This document shows positions 1 through 11,075 of a DNA stretch of 64,000 bases, one piece after another. The notes under the pieces are model-generated. The model did no database searches and was not told where the DNA came from. It saw nothing but the letters and a program-made list of their open reading frames with translations. The position numbers were made by a program, and so were the translations under genes. The stretch spans positions 1,364,001-1,428,000 of the forward strand of contig JAVJAP010000202.1 in the NCBI GenBank assembly GCA_034770075.1, given 5' to 3'. Every line of letters starts with the position of its first letter. The stretch's first letter is position 1. This DNA is from Aralia elata (Eukaryota; Streptophyta; Magnoliopsida; Apiales; Araliaceae).

Positions 1-667
1 TAGCTTCCTTGCATCAGTTGGTATTTGGTATGGTATTTTTAAGTTGGGATGGTTGATGTTTTGTTATTGTAACTATGGAATTATGTGTTTGAAGGTTATG
101 AGCATTTTAATGAATGAAATGGAAAAACAGAGCATTTTGAACAGAACATTGTTGTATTTGGTATGCCATTTTTAAGTTATGTTTGTGACAGAGTATGAAG
201 GCAACAAAAAAAGAAGAACCCTGATTGCACCATAATTTCCATATTTGCACCAAACCTTGGTATCAATTGATAACCAAACCACAACAATAAATGTCACAAC
301 CTCGCCATAATAATTTGATAACCAAACCAACCTGAAATACATTGATAATCAGTCAATAACATTGATCAATCTATAGCATTACAATAAATCGAGCTAGCTT
401 CCTTGCATCAGTTGGTACAATTTACCCAAAAACAATCACCAAATTGTACCAACTCAGAAGGTATACCACCATACATATATAATCAGCTATCCCATACCAA
501 TTCAGAAACTATACCAAAAAAGTATCACCAGTTATCCCAAAAGCTATACCAAAAGCTATCCCATACATATCACCAGTTATCACCAGTATTTAGAAACTAT
601 ACCAAAAGTTATCACATACATATATCCCAAAATATATAACATAAATATTCTTCGTTGCATGTTACTA
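1..667. other. 3' flank of the MULE transposase gene; AT-rich with short repeats
   Basis: No coding region is supported here. A perfect 23-bp direct repeat beginning TAGCTTCCTTGCATC lies at 1-23 and 395-417, and a second related phrase (TTTGGTATGSCATTTTTAAG-like) occurs near 25-45 and 155-175. Positions about 470-640 hold degenerate short tandem units of the type ATCACCAGTTATCCC / CTATACCAAAA. The segment lies downstream (minus strand) of the transposase stop codon, so it is probably the MULE 3' untranslated and subterminal region. The left terminal inverted repeat is not visible and should lie to the left of the window. Confidence 0.5.
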
Positions 668-3600
668 CTACCCCTTTGTGTTACTTCCATCCATCTGCTT
701 TGGTGTTTTAAATGGCCTGCATGTTGACGATTGTGACCCTCGAGTTTTTGCTTGTCTTTTCCTTGTATGTCCCTGGTTTGATGGTGTAGAAGATGGTGGA
801 GTGCATCCTTCCACAGTTGGTGGAGTAGAAGTTGACATCTATTTAGAAGTACACAACAGTTAATGTAAATTAGATTTACCAATTATCAATAATACTAAAA
901 AACCAACTGTGGTTGACCTTATACTTACATAGGTAATTTTGTCTTTCCCTTTTCTAATCTCACTTGCATTGTCAGCCCTTTTAACTATTTCAGTACCCTA
1001 TGGAATAAAATAGAAACAATCAATAAAGCTTATATGAAAATGCAAATGCATATATGTAAAAAAACTTACAGCATCTTCAGTAGGTGGATTAGATGGCTTT
1101 GCTGCTCTTCCTTTTCGCCTTGGGGACTTGAGGTTATGATTATGAATGTAATTTCCAGGCAGAGTTGGGTGCTTTGGACACCTGGCTCGATTGTGACCCT
1201 CTCCATGACATATGCTGCAGTGCATTTTCCTCCCTTTCCTTGACACCCTACCCACCTTCCCACTACTATTTGCTCCATCTTCCCACTGCTCTTTTCTTTT
1301 TAATCTTTGTGGCCTTCCCTTCAACTTCTTTTTCATAGGTGGAGGTAACAAGATATCACATTCAGTAAAGTCCCAAAAATCTTCCCCGTTTAATACTTTT
1401 AAGGTATGAGAATAAGTTTTCATATAAGTGTCCTTAGTGTACCAGTGAGCCACATAATCTATTGGGTTTCCATAGATAGAATGAATTGCCCTAACAGCAT
1501 GGGAACAAGGGATTCCTGTCAAATCCCACACCCTACATGCACAACTTTTCTCCTCAAGATTAACAGTGTATCCTCCCCTTCCTCTCTCCTTCACTTGGAA
1601 CTTTGAGTGTCCATCCCATAAAGCTTCACAATTTGCAGAGTCTAAGATAGCTACATCCAATTTCTTCTTAATCCTTGGGCAGATTAAGTCTTCAGTCTTC
1701 ATCATTGCATCTCTTTTCTAGTGCAACCTCACCATAATTTGATCATGTATCTCAGATAGCATGTGTAGCACTGGCATATATCTTGCCTTTATGATCCATG
1801 CATTGAAGCACTCGGACATGTTATTTTCTACACTGTCAGTCTTTGAGTGAGTCTCAAAGAATGCCTTGGACCAAACGTTGGGATCTTGCTCTGCCAGTTT
1901 GTCATGTGCAGCAGTTGATAACCTTTTAACCTCTCTCATTGCCCTTTTGTGTGCTACAATATGAGTTGCCATGGATGCCTCCCAAAATGCTGCTTTAAGT
2001 GCTTGGGAAGGATACTTCTTCCTCCAATTTGCATAGATGTGCCTTGCACAGTTTCTATGCTCTGCATGAGGAAGAAGATCCTGAATAGCCCCTTTCAATC
2101 CCTGAAAATATGAATTGTTAGATAAATGTGCATGCCCATAGTTTCAAAAAATAAATAATGATGTGTCTTATAGTTATTAACAAATATTAACAAATATGCT
2201 AACCTTTTGTTGATCAGATATTAAAGTCAGCCCATAGCCATCTCCCAAAGTAAGATCAGACACCAACAAATGCATGAACCAAGTCCAGCTTTCATAATTC
2301 TCACTCTCCACCACCTCCACAGCTATAGAAAACATTTGATTGTTTTCATCCTTTCCCACTACAGATAGAAGCTGCCCACCACACACTGTTTTAAGAAAAC
2401 AGCCATCCAAGCCAATAACAGGCCTACATCCTTCTTTCCAAGCCTTTTTCAAAGCATCATAGCAAACATAAAATCTCTTAAATTTGGGCACATCTTCAGG
2501 ATTCAATCTTGTTGTTTTAATGTCAACTGTGTTATTCTTATTACTTTTAACTATCTCAGCCCCAAAGTCCCACACCCTTGCATAATGATCCTTCATGACT
2601 TGTTGAATCCCCTGCAATGCTAACTGTCTAACCCTCATGCACTTCACCTCTGTAACATCCAACTTCAGTTTCAACTTTATCTCTTCTTGCATCTCCCTCA
2701 ATTTCCAGCTAGGATTCCTCTTAATCCTATCCCCATAGTATTCAGCCAAGTACCTGACTGTAGCCAGCTTATTTTTGAAGATCCTGGTGCAATTGTGAAT
2801 GTCTAAGATAGACTTAATCTGCTATATATCAGTCCCTTGTATGTAACTAGCCCATACTTTCCATGGACATCCTTTATCACACCTAACTTGGCATCTTTGG
2901 GAATCATTGACTGAATACCATAATTTTCTCCCATTTGCAATGGAGTACTCTCTTATGGCATCTTTAAACTCTCTAATGCTGGAAAATGTCATGTACTCCT
3001 TAAACTTTATCAACTTCTTTTTAGTCTTCTTGTTGTAAACCTCAACTGTCTTTCTTGTTTCTTTACTGGGAGGAGGCCCTACATAGCAAACATCCTCATC
3101 TTCTTCACTGCTCTTAGAAAGAGACCTTAGCACATCACTGTTCTCATATTCACTTTGCCATGATGTATCATCTGAATCAGTGTTCTCACCATCATTCCCC
3201 TCACCGTCATTCCCAAATTGTTCTCCCTCATTTTCTCTCTCAACCTCACCCTCATCTCCCTGATGTTCTCCTTCCTCATCTCCCTCATCTCCCTGATTTT
3301 CTCCTTCCTCATCTCCCTCATCTCCCTGATTTTCTCCTTCCTCTCTCTCATTTCCTGCCCCATGCCCCTCATCCACCAACTCTGTGTTTACATCCTCCAA
3401 CTCTGTGTTCTTTTTCATCTCCCTCTTATACTCCTTACATCTCCTCCTACTTTCTACTAATTCTTCGTCACTACATTCTTCATCAAAATCACTATCAGAG
3501 GTATTTGTCTCATAACATTCCTCCTCAACGACCCTTTGTTTACCCCTTTTGGACTTCCTTTTAGCACTCTTTTTGACATTCTGACAATTTATATTCCTTC

Positions 3601-4073
3601 TATCACTCACATTCTCCCCAGTCACACTGTCTACACCCTCACCCTCACCTTCACCTTCACCAACACCTTCCTCATTCACATTTTCATCCACATTATTAGC
3701 CACAGTTTCAGTCACATTAATACTATTATGCTCATCCAATATGGAGGTTTGATCAGTATTATATGCTAATACATGGTCTACATAGACATCAATTACACCA
3801 TGTGGCAAACAAATATTAACCATATCTCTTATACTAGCATCATCATAAAACAAGTCTAACCCCATTTTTAATATCTACACCATCAATTTTAAAATAAACA
3901 TTTGATTTAGGATGATAACTGAGTTCAGTAGCTAAGTCATGTATAGCACCCATACATATATAATTAGCATCCAAACGTGGCACGTTATAAATATTACCTC
4001 CCACATAGTCACATAAAGGAGCATATATGAACTTCCCACCATAATGTACATTCAATTGCACAATAGTATCCAT
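668..4073 (-). pseudogene. MULE (MuDR-type) transposase, four exons, degenerate
   Basis: This is a cut-and-paste DNA transposase of the Mutator superfamily. Exons fit at 4073-2204, 2101-1070, 997-929 and 838-668. All three introns (102, 72 and 90 bp) are phase 0 and begin GTTAGC, GTAAGT and GTAAGT. Domains in order are a PB1-like N terminus, an acidic Glu/Asp/Gly/Asn-rich segment, the MULE DDE domain (GLDGCFLK, then LISDQQK, then an NNMSECFN region carrying the expected acidic residue), a SWIM zinc finger (CACx..CSH, about 1500-1590) and a CCHC knuckle (CSICHGEGHNRARC, about 1175-1215). The total would be about 1045 residues, normal for the family. It is broken by a 1-bp gain in the A4 run at 3847-3850 and by two in-frame TAG codons (2822-2824 and 1718-1720). 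The true ATG is at 4073; the in-frame GTG at 4079 is not needed. So few lesions suggest recent inactivation. Confidence 0.88.
3248..3345 (-). repeat. 33-bp coding tandem repeat in the MULE N terminus
   Basis: About three copies of a 33-bp unit encode EEGENQGDEGD-type peptide repeats inside the acidic linker between the PB1-like domain and the DDE domain. The copies are nearly identical at the DNA level, so this is a recent in-frame expansion. No function is inferred beyond an acidic, disordered linker. Confidence 0.75.
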
Positions 4074-4192
4074 CTGCACACAAATATATAAAAAATAATG
4101 AAAAACAGAGCATACACTGTATAAAATAAAAACAAATTATCAACCTAATAGCAGCTTACATGGGGTATATGTATATATATAATGTATATATT

Positions 4193-5084
4193 TGATAGAC
4201 TCCACGGCACACTTGCGTGAGGTGGTCGTCGCCCGAATCGTTTCTAGTAAGCAAATTGATGGACTCTTTCGAAATCTTAACCCAACGTCTAGTTTGAAGA
4301 CGAGAATCTTGATATATTCGATCAAGCAATTGAAATCACGTAGGATGGAACACCAACAACACTTAAACCCTCGTTTAGATGGAAAACGATAATCTTCGTA
4401 CGATTGTATGATGCGATAGAATAACGCCACACACAACTATGGTTTGTTGTATGATAAGTTAAATATGAATCTCAAAAGAAAAACTAAGAAAACTACTTAG
4501 AAATCCTTCAAAGAACCAAAAGTAGAGAATAACTCTCAAGTATGAACAAACTCAGAATATTATTGAATTGTGTTTGAATTACAAGCATAAAACTTATTTA
4601 TACGAACTATGAAACCCTAGAATCCAAAAAGGAAATAACAATTGATTTGGAATCAAAATCCTATCTTAAAATATCCTAATTACAATAGAATTATGAAAAT
4701 ATAATGAAATCCCTAAAATTAAGGAAGAAATCCGCGCTCCAAATTGGTAAAAATGCGTCTGCCTTGAAAAACGCGCTAACCAGAACTGACTATTCTCGCC
4801 GGGGCGAGAACTCTGTAACTTGGAAATTTTTGTTTTCTCTCGTTTCCATTATTCCCAACGTTGGCGTGTTGTTTGCTTTTATCATTATGACCAAATGCAA
4901 AGCCTTAGAATCCTGCTCCTCGAACTCTACACTTGATCTAACCTCGTTCCACATCCCTTGTATCAATCCATTAAGGCCTTCCTTAAATCATTTAGCCCGA
5001 GCTCTTGTCACAGGCCCATCCGGCATGCACATAGGATCCGCTCTATGATTATCATTCGCTCCCGAATCAAGGATGCCCTCATCA
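4193..5084 (-). repeat. E1 3' LTR (892 bp)
   Basis: Matches 10035-11070 almost throughout and ends TG...CA. Compared with the 5' LTR it lacks 144 bp in the palindromic TTCTCGCCGGGGCGAGAA block, keeping one copy at 4793-4810 instead of about six. A CGA-to-TGA transition near 4996 creates the stop that ends the pol ORF inside this LTR, whereas the 5' LTR keeps the reading frame open. Confidence 0.93.
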
Positions 5085-7501
5085 TACCTCTCCTCTTGAG
5101 AAAGATTTGTCCTCAAATCGTCACCTACATCAAACGGACTAAGATCAGTAACGTTGAAGGTTGCACTAACATTATACTCACCAGGCAAATCCAATTTGTA
5201 GGCATTATCATTGATGCGCTCAAGAACTTGAAATGAACCATCTCCTCTTAGAAGCAATTTTGAACGTCGTTGAGCTGGAAATCTTTCCTTCCGCAAATGT
5301 AACCAAACCCATTCTCCCGGTTCATAAATCACTTGACGTCGGCCCTTGTTAGCCTGTTTTGCATATTGCTCCGTCCTCCTTTCAATGTTAAGTCTTGCCT
5401 TTTCATGTATCTGCTTAACAAATTCAGCCTTTTTCTTTCCATCCATGTTAGTCAATTCAGAAATAGGTAATGGCAATAAATCCAACGGTGTCAAAGGATT
5501 AAAACCATAAACAACTTCAAATGGTGAAAATTGTGTAGCAGAATGAACAGATCGATTATATGCAAACTCAACATGTGGTAGACACTCTTCCCAAACTTTA
5601 ATGTTCTTTTTGATAATAGCCCTTAACAATGCAGATAAAGTTCTATTAACTACTTCTGTTTGACCATCAGTTTGTGGGTGACAAGTAGTGGAAAATAACA
5701 ATTTAGTACCTAACTTACACCATAATGTCTTCCAAAAATAACTCAAAAATTTAGAATCTCTATCGGAAACAATTGTTCGAGGCATGCCATGCAAACGCAC
5801 AATTTCTCTAAAGAACAAATCAGCAATATGGGATGCATCATCAGTTTTGTGACATGGAATAAAATGTGTCATCTTAGAAAATCTATCCACGACCACAAAT
5901 ATAGAATCATGACCACGCTTAGACCTAGGTAAACCCAATACAAAATCCATAGACAAATCAATCCAAGGTTCACTAGATATAGGCAACGGTGTATACAATC
6001 CATGAGGCTGAACACGTGACTTAGCCTGCTTACAAGTAATGCATTTATCACAAATTCTTTCCACATCTCGTTTCATATGAGGCCAATAAAAATGTTCTTT
6101 CAACACAGATAAAGTCTTTTCAACACCAAAATGACCCATTAGACCTCCACCATGTGACTCCCTAATCAACAACTCACGCAAAGAACACGCAGGTATACAT
6201 AACTTATTTTCTCGAAACAGAAAACCATCAACTTTAAAGTATTTACCTACAACATTCTTTTCACATGATTTAAACTCTTCACAAAATTCAAGATCATTAA
6301 CATACAACTCTTTAATTCGTTCAAACCCAAGCAATTTTGTATCAAGAGTAGACAATAACACGTACCTTCTCGAAAGAGCATCAGCAACAACATTCTCCTT
6401 ACCCTGTTTGTATCGGATAACATATGGAAATGTCTCAATGAATTCCATCCACCTTGCGTGTCTTTTGTTCAACTTATGTTGTCCCTTCAAGTACTTCAAA
6501 GATTCATGATCAGTGTGAATCACAAACTCTTTAGGCCAAAGGTAGTGCTTCCACGTCTCCAACGCTCGAACCAATGCATACAACTCCTTGTCATACGTCG
6601 GATAGTTCAAAGCGGCTCCACTCAACTTCTCACTGAAGTATGCTACTGGTTTCCCTTCCTGCATCAACACAGCTCCAATCCCTAAACCTGAAGCATCACA
6701 CTCAATTTCGAAAGTTTTAGTAAAGTTAGGCAAAACAAGCAAAGGAGCGTTAGTCAATTTATCTTTAATCAATTTAAACGCATTTTCCTGTTCTTCACCC
6801 CACTTAAACCCCACACTCTTTTTGATTACTTCCGTCAATGGTGTTGTGATGTCGCTGAAGTTCTTCATGAAACGTCGGTAGAAACTTGCTAGTCCATGGA
6901 AACTACGAACTTGACTCACATTTGATGGACTCGGCCATTCTCGGATTGCACGTATTTTCTCCTCATCCACTTGAACTCCCTGTGAACTCACAACAAATCC
7001 AAGAAAAACAACTCTATCCGTACAAAACGTACACTTATCCATGTTAGCAAATAACTTTTCTTTTCTAAGAACATCTAAAATAGATTTCAAATGCAATGCA
7101 TGCTCTCCCAAGTTTTTGCTATATATCAAGATATCATCAAAATAAACTACCACAAATTTGCCAATGAATGGTCGCAAAACATGGTTCATCAATCTCATGA
7201 AAGTACTAGGAGCATTAGTTAAACCAAAAGGTAACACTAACCACTCATAAAGACCATATTTTATTTTGAAAGCAGTCTTCCATTCATCACCCTCTTGCAT
7301 TCTAATTTGATGATAACCACTTTTTAAATCAATTTTTGAGAATATACAAGACCCATGCAATTCATCTAACATGTCATCTAATCGAGGAATGGGATGTCGA
7401 TATTTTACCGTAATGTTGTTTACCGCTCGACAATCGATGCACATCCGCCATTCCCCATCCTTTTTTGGCACTAAGATCACTGGAACTGCACATAGACTCA
7501 T
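4988..7501 (-). pseudogene. E1 Pol: reverse transcriptase, RNase H, integrase
   Basis: 837 codons, the downstream part of the E1 polyprotein, which copies the element RNA and integrates the cDNA. RT occupies about 1-175 with [24 protein letters not shown] and YFDD at 120-123. RNase H spans about 255-380 with D269, E306, D331 and D374. Integrase has an HHCC zinc region (H450, H457, C484, C487) and an intact D519-D580-E616 triad with DD35E spacing. A GPF/Y-like module lies at about 750-795. The C terminus crosses the polypurine tract into the 3' LTR and stops after GPVTRARAK. The first Met follows the frameshift from gag-protease, so this is not an independent gene: a GA dinucleotide gain in the (GA)n run near 7500 separates the frames. 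All visible catalytic residues are intact. Confidence 0.93.
5085..5097 (-). promoter_or_regulatory. E1 polypurine tract
   Basis: On the minus strand AAGAGGAGAGGTA lies directly against the 3' LTR start TGATGAGG, the standard position for priming plus-strand DNA synthesis. It is also coding (part of the SQEERYDEG segment of Pol), so it is constrained as protein and as primer. E2 has the equivalent AAGAGGAGAGGAA (at 21002-21014) and E4 a similar AAGATGAGGGGAA. Confidence 0.8.
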
Positions 7502-9630
7502 GCTCTCTCTCTCACGAACCCCTTTTCCATAAGTTTGCCCACTTGCTTTTGCAACTCCTTCGTCTCCTCGGGATTGCTCCGATAAGCTGGCCGATTTGGA
7601 ATGGTTGCACCGGGTACGAAGTCAATTTGATGCTCAATTCCCCGAATAGGTGGTAATCCTTGTGGAAGCTCCTCGGGAAACACATCCTTATAATCCTGCA
7701 AAAGAGATGAAACAACACTAGGTAAAGAAGAATCGTTAGCGTTAGTATTCAAAAGCGCCTCCTTATACCGAAGTATAATCATCGGCTGTTTAGCATCTAC
7801 AGCTCGCCTCACATCGCTCTTTTTTGCATATATATTTGTTTTTCGCTCTTCATCTTTTCTTTTCTCTCTTTTTTTTTCTCTCTTATTTTTCCCCTCATTA
7901 TTTTTTTCCTCATTATTTTTCTCTTCACTCTCTTTTCTTTTTTCACAATCTCTCTGCAGATGAAGTTGATCCTCATGCACCTGTTGTGGTGACATAGGAC
8001 ACAAAGTAACTTTCCTTTTATTGTGAACAAAAGAATATTCATTGGTAAATCCATCATGCTTCACACGCCTATCAAATTGCCACGGTCGACCAAACAATAT
8101 GTGACCCGCCTGCATTGGAACTACGTCACACAAGATTTCATCCACATACTTCCCAATAGTAAATGGCACCAACACCTGTTTAGTCACTTTAATCTCGTTA
8201 CTATCATTGAGCCAGTGCAATCGATACGGTTGAGGATGTTTGGTTGTGGAAAGTCCCAATTTCTCTACCATAACCTTACTTGCCACATTCGTGCAACTAC
8301 CCCCATCTATCACGACACAACAAATTTTCCCATTCACAAGACACCTAGTATGAAATAAATTTTCACGCTGCTCGTTGCTTTCCTCCTTCACTTGTGCACT
8401 AAGCACCCTTCTTGTCACCAAAACTTCCCCAAATATTGCAACTTCCCTGTCTTCTACCTCCTCTAATGGTGGCATAGAATTAGTATCGCTATCTTCCCCT
8501 CCGGTCTCCACCCCTCCATTGTCAAGTAATAACATCGTCCTTTGATTCGGACATTGACTTGCAATATGTCCCCTACCTTGGCATTTAAAACATTTAATAT
8601 CTCGATTACGACTAAGAGAAGAAGAGTCAGTTTTACCTTGCACTCCCTTATTAATCGTCTCCGTTTTTGGCTCAAATTTGGGTCTACTCACGGCTGGTTT
8701 CTCCTCTTGCTTGCCAATGTTAGGTTTCCATGATGAACTCGGATTTGACATTGATCGTTGGCTACCTCTCCTCTTAAGCTGTTTCTCAATCTTGATAGCC
8801 ATGTGTACCATATCCTCCAATACCACATAATGTTGTCGTTCTACTAGATCTGAAATCTCCCAATTTAGTCCCGCCAAAAATCTGGCCATTGTTGCTTCGC
8901 TATCCTCATTGATGTTTGCCCTAGCTAACAACATCTCCATCTCCTTGTAATAGTCCTCTACACTCCGGCTACCTTGTTTCAGACTTTGTAGGCTCCGAAC
9001 TAACTCACGGTAATAGTAGTCTGGTACAAATCTCTTTTTCATAACCGTCTTCATCTCATCCCAAGTTTCAATTGGCCGTTCTTCCCACCTTCTCCGGCTG
9101 ATCATCAACTGATCCCACCAAGTAACTGCATAAGCTGAAAACTCCGTAGCGGCAAGTTTGACTTTCTTGAGTTCTGAATAGTTGTGACATTCAAAAACCC
9201 ACTCTATCTTCTTTTCCCACTCTAGATATGCCTCAGGATCACTCCTCCCTTGGAAAGCTGGAATCTTTATTTTGATGCTATCCAAATTGCCATCTTCTCT
9301 ATCCCTACCGCCTCTATCCCTAGCTCCTCGTCGTCTCCGATGCAAGAAATCAGACTCTCGATCATCCTCTTCACTAAATCCTCCATCATTGAAATCAGTT
9401 TCTTCCACCCTAGCTCCTCTTTGCTGAGGTACCCCTTTTTGTTAAGTTCCCTGGCGGTTTTGAGAAGATTCTCCCCGAGTAATTCTTAATTGGTCCAAGC
9501 GCTCATGCACCTGTTCCATTGCCATATCCAACCTCCTACCCCATTCCTTATTCATGGCCTCAATCATCAACTTCATATCGGCTGACAATGAAGGTTCTAC
9601 AAAAGTTCCCTTATCCTTTGAGTTAGACAT
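7498..9630 (-). pseudogene. E1 Gag-protease
   Basis: N-terminal part of the E1 polyprotein: capsid/nucleocapsid plus aspartic protease. It starts at ATG 9630 (MSNSKDKG). A TAA at 9442-9444 lies in the same frame as the 636-codon remainder that begins after it (9408), so it is a nonsense change, probably CAA to TAA. Visible parts are a retrotransposon Gag domain (WEKKIEWVFE to about AIKIEKQL), a CCHC knuckle (CFKCQGRGHIASQC), a protease core with VVIDGGSCTNVAS, where a canonical enzyme reads D-S/T-G but related plant elements as I remember them carry DGGS, and a Lys/Glu-rich linker. It ends EKGFVRERA after the 2-bp GA gain that disconnects it from RT. Normally one continuous ORF. Confidence 0.9.
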
Positions 9631-9634
9631 ATTT

Positions 9635-9655
9635 CCTGCAAAACAGAGGTTAGTA
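9635..9655 (-). promoter_or_regulatory. E1 branch point and 3' splice site upstream of gag
   Basis: In element orientation a perfect TACTAAC (9655-9649) is followed by CTCTGTTTTGCAG and, five bases later, the gag ATG. The same arrangement occurs in E4 (34042-34023) and E5 (39307-39326). Conservation of both branch-point and acceptor consensus in three diverged copies suggests a real leader intron. The donor is not identified; a GTATCT within the conserved leader just after the PBS is one candidate. Confidence 0.45.
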
Positions 9656-10020
9656 GCAAAATATTTTCCTCACCACTCCCTTACGTGTTTCGCTCGATTA
9701 GTGTTTCACTCGTGTATCACTCAATAGGCTTTTTCCCTCAATTGATCTCACCACTAAGCCTTTTACCTCTAATTATTCTCTCTAATAGGTTCTTTTTGAA
9801 TTTACCTAGCAAAATTTCTCGGTTCTACTAATTAATTCAAAATAACTTATCACGAATAATATAGTCGGTATGACTAGAAGTAACAATAATCTTGATTACG
9901 GAATTGAAATCGAATTCTACGAACAAATTAAAATAACTGAAATAATAAAATTTTCTATACTTTTTTTTTACTCACAACTTCAACGTAACAATAAAGATAG
10001 ATACTTAGCTAGAAAACGCA

Positions 10021-10032
10021 GCTCTGATACCA
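10021..10032 (-). promoter_or_regulatory. E1 primer-binding site (initiator Met tRNA)
   Basis: The minus strand reads TGGTATCAGAGC, the usual plant complement of the 3' end of initiator methionine tRNA, two bases inside the 5' LTR boundary at 10035. It sets the element orientation. The untranslated leader runs from here to about 9631. Confidence 0.92.
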
Positions 10033-10435
10033 AATGATAGACTCCACGACACGCTTGTGTGAGGTGATCGTCGCCCGGATCGTTTCTAGTAAGCAAGTTG
10101 ATGGACTCTTTCGAAATCTTAACCCAACGTCTAGTTTGAAGACGAGAATCTTGATATATTCGATCAAGCAATTGAAATCACGTAGGATGGAACACCAACA
10201 ACACTTAGACCCTCGTTTAGATGGAAAACGATAATCTTCGTACGATTGTATGATGCGATAGAATAACGCCACACACAACTATGGTTTGTTGTATGATAAG
10301 TTAAATATGAATCTCAAAAGAAAAACTAAGAAAACTACTTAGAAATCCTTCAAAGAACCAAAAGTAGAGAATAACTCTCAAGTATGAACAAACTCAGAAT
10401 ATTATTGAATTGTGTTTGAATTACAAGCATAAAAC

Positions 10436-10444
10436 TTATTTATA
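10436..10444 (-). promoter_or_regulatory. TATA box of the E1 5' LTR promoter
   Basis: Minus strand TATAAATAA. The equivalent position carries TATAAATAG in E2 (27333-27341), E4 (34958-34966) and E5 (38365-38373), so it is conserved across diverged LTR subfamilies. It is therefore the likely core promoter for the genomic RNA. Confidence 0.6.
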
Positions 10445-10633
10445 CGAACTATGAAACCCTAGAATCCAAAAAGGAAATAACAATTGATTTGGAATCAAAA
10501 TCCTATCTTAAAATATCCTAATTACAATAGAATTATGAAAATATAATGAAATCCCTAAAATTAAGGAAGAAATTTGCGCTCCAAATTGGTAAAAACGTGC
10601 CTGTCTCGAAAAACGCGCTAACCAGAACTGACT

Positions 10634-10797
10634 ATTCTCGTCGGGGCGAGAAATTTGAACTAAAATTCTCGCCAGGGCGAGAATGGCCAGAGAGGTCTCG
10701 GCCGGGGCGAGAAAGGATTAGGCTGGGGCGAGAATGGACAGAGAGGTTCTCGCCGGGGCGAGAACTTTGGCCTTGATTTTCTCGCCGGGGCGAGAAC
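10634..10797 (-). repeat. Palindromic TTCTCGCCGGGGCGAGAA minisatellite in the E1 5' LTR
   Basis: About six exact or near copies of an 18-mer with perfect 8-bp arms and a GG spacer lie in an otherwise AT-rich LTR, separated by variable spacers. Only one copy remains in the E1 3' LTR. E3 and E4 carry several copies at the matching LTR position. The block lies in the LTR part still in frame with Pol in the 5' copy. Confidence 0.88.
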
Positions 10798-11075
10798 TCT
10801 GCAACTTGGAAATTTTTGTCTTCTCTCGTTTCCATCGTTCCCAACGTTGGCGTGTTGTTTGCTTTTATCATTATGACCAAATGCAAAGCCTTAAAATCCT
10901 GCTCCTCGAACTCTACACTTGATCTAACCTCGTTCCACATCCATTGTATCAATCCATTAAGGCCTTCCTTAAATCGTTTAGCCCGAGCTCTTGTCATAAG
11001 CCCATCCGGCATGCACATAGGATCCGCTCTATGATTATCATTCGCTCCCGAACCAAGGATGCCCTCATCAATATT

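Larger units (their letters stand above)
4193..11070 (-). mobile_element. E1: nearly complete Ty3/gypsy (CRM-like) LTR retrotransposon
   Basis: A minus-strand element with both LTRs (10035-11070 as 5', 4193-5084 as 3'), a primer-binding site, gag-protease, RT-RNase H-integrase and a polypurine tract. Perfect 5-bp target duplications ATATT flank it at 4188-4192 and 11071-11075. Each LTR runs TGATGAGG...TCTATCA in element orientation. The LTRs are nearly identical apart from transitions and a 144-bp contraction of a palindromic minisatellite in the 3' LTR, which implies recent insertion. There is no chromodomain, and the ORF runs into the LTR with a GPVTRARAK ending, features I associate with the CRM clade; clade placement is from memory. 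It is not autonomous now: one nonsense codon in gag and a 2-bp frameshift before RT. Confidence 0.93.
10035..11070 (-). repeat. E1 5' LTR (1036 bp)
   Basis: Carries promoter, terminator and, in its first part, the continuation of the Pol reading frame (TRARAKRFKEGLNGLIQ... open to about 10632). The boundary with flanking DNA at 11070/11071 is fixed by the ATATT duplication. It contains a TATA-like box and the expanded palindromic minisatellite listed separately. Confidence 0.93.

Noticed and set aside
403..882. Small ORFs on both strands left of the MULE gene
   Set aside because: The minus-strand one overlaps the last transposase exon in another frame; the plus-strand one is low-complexity repeat translation.
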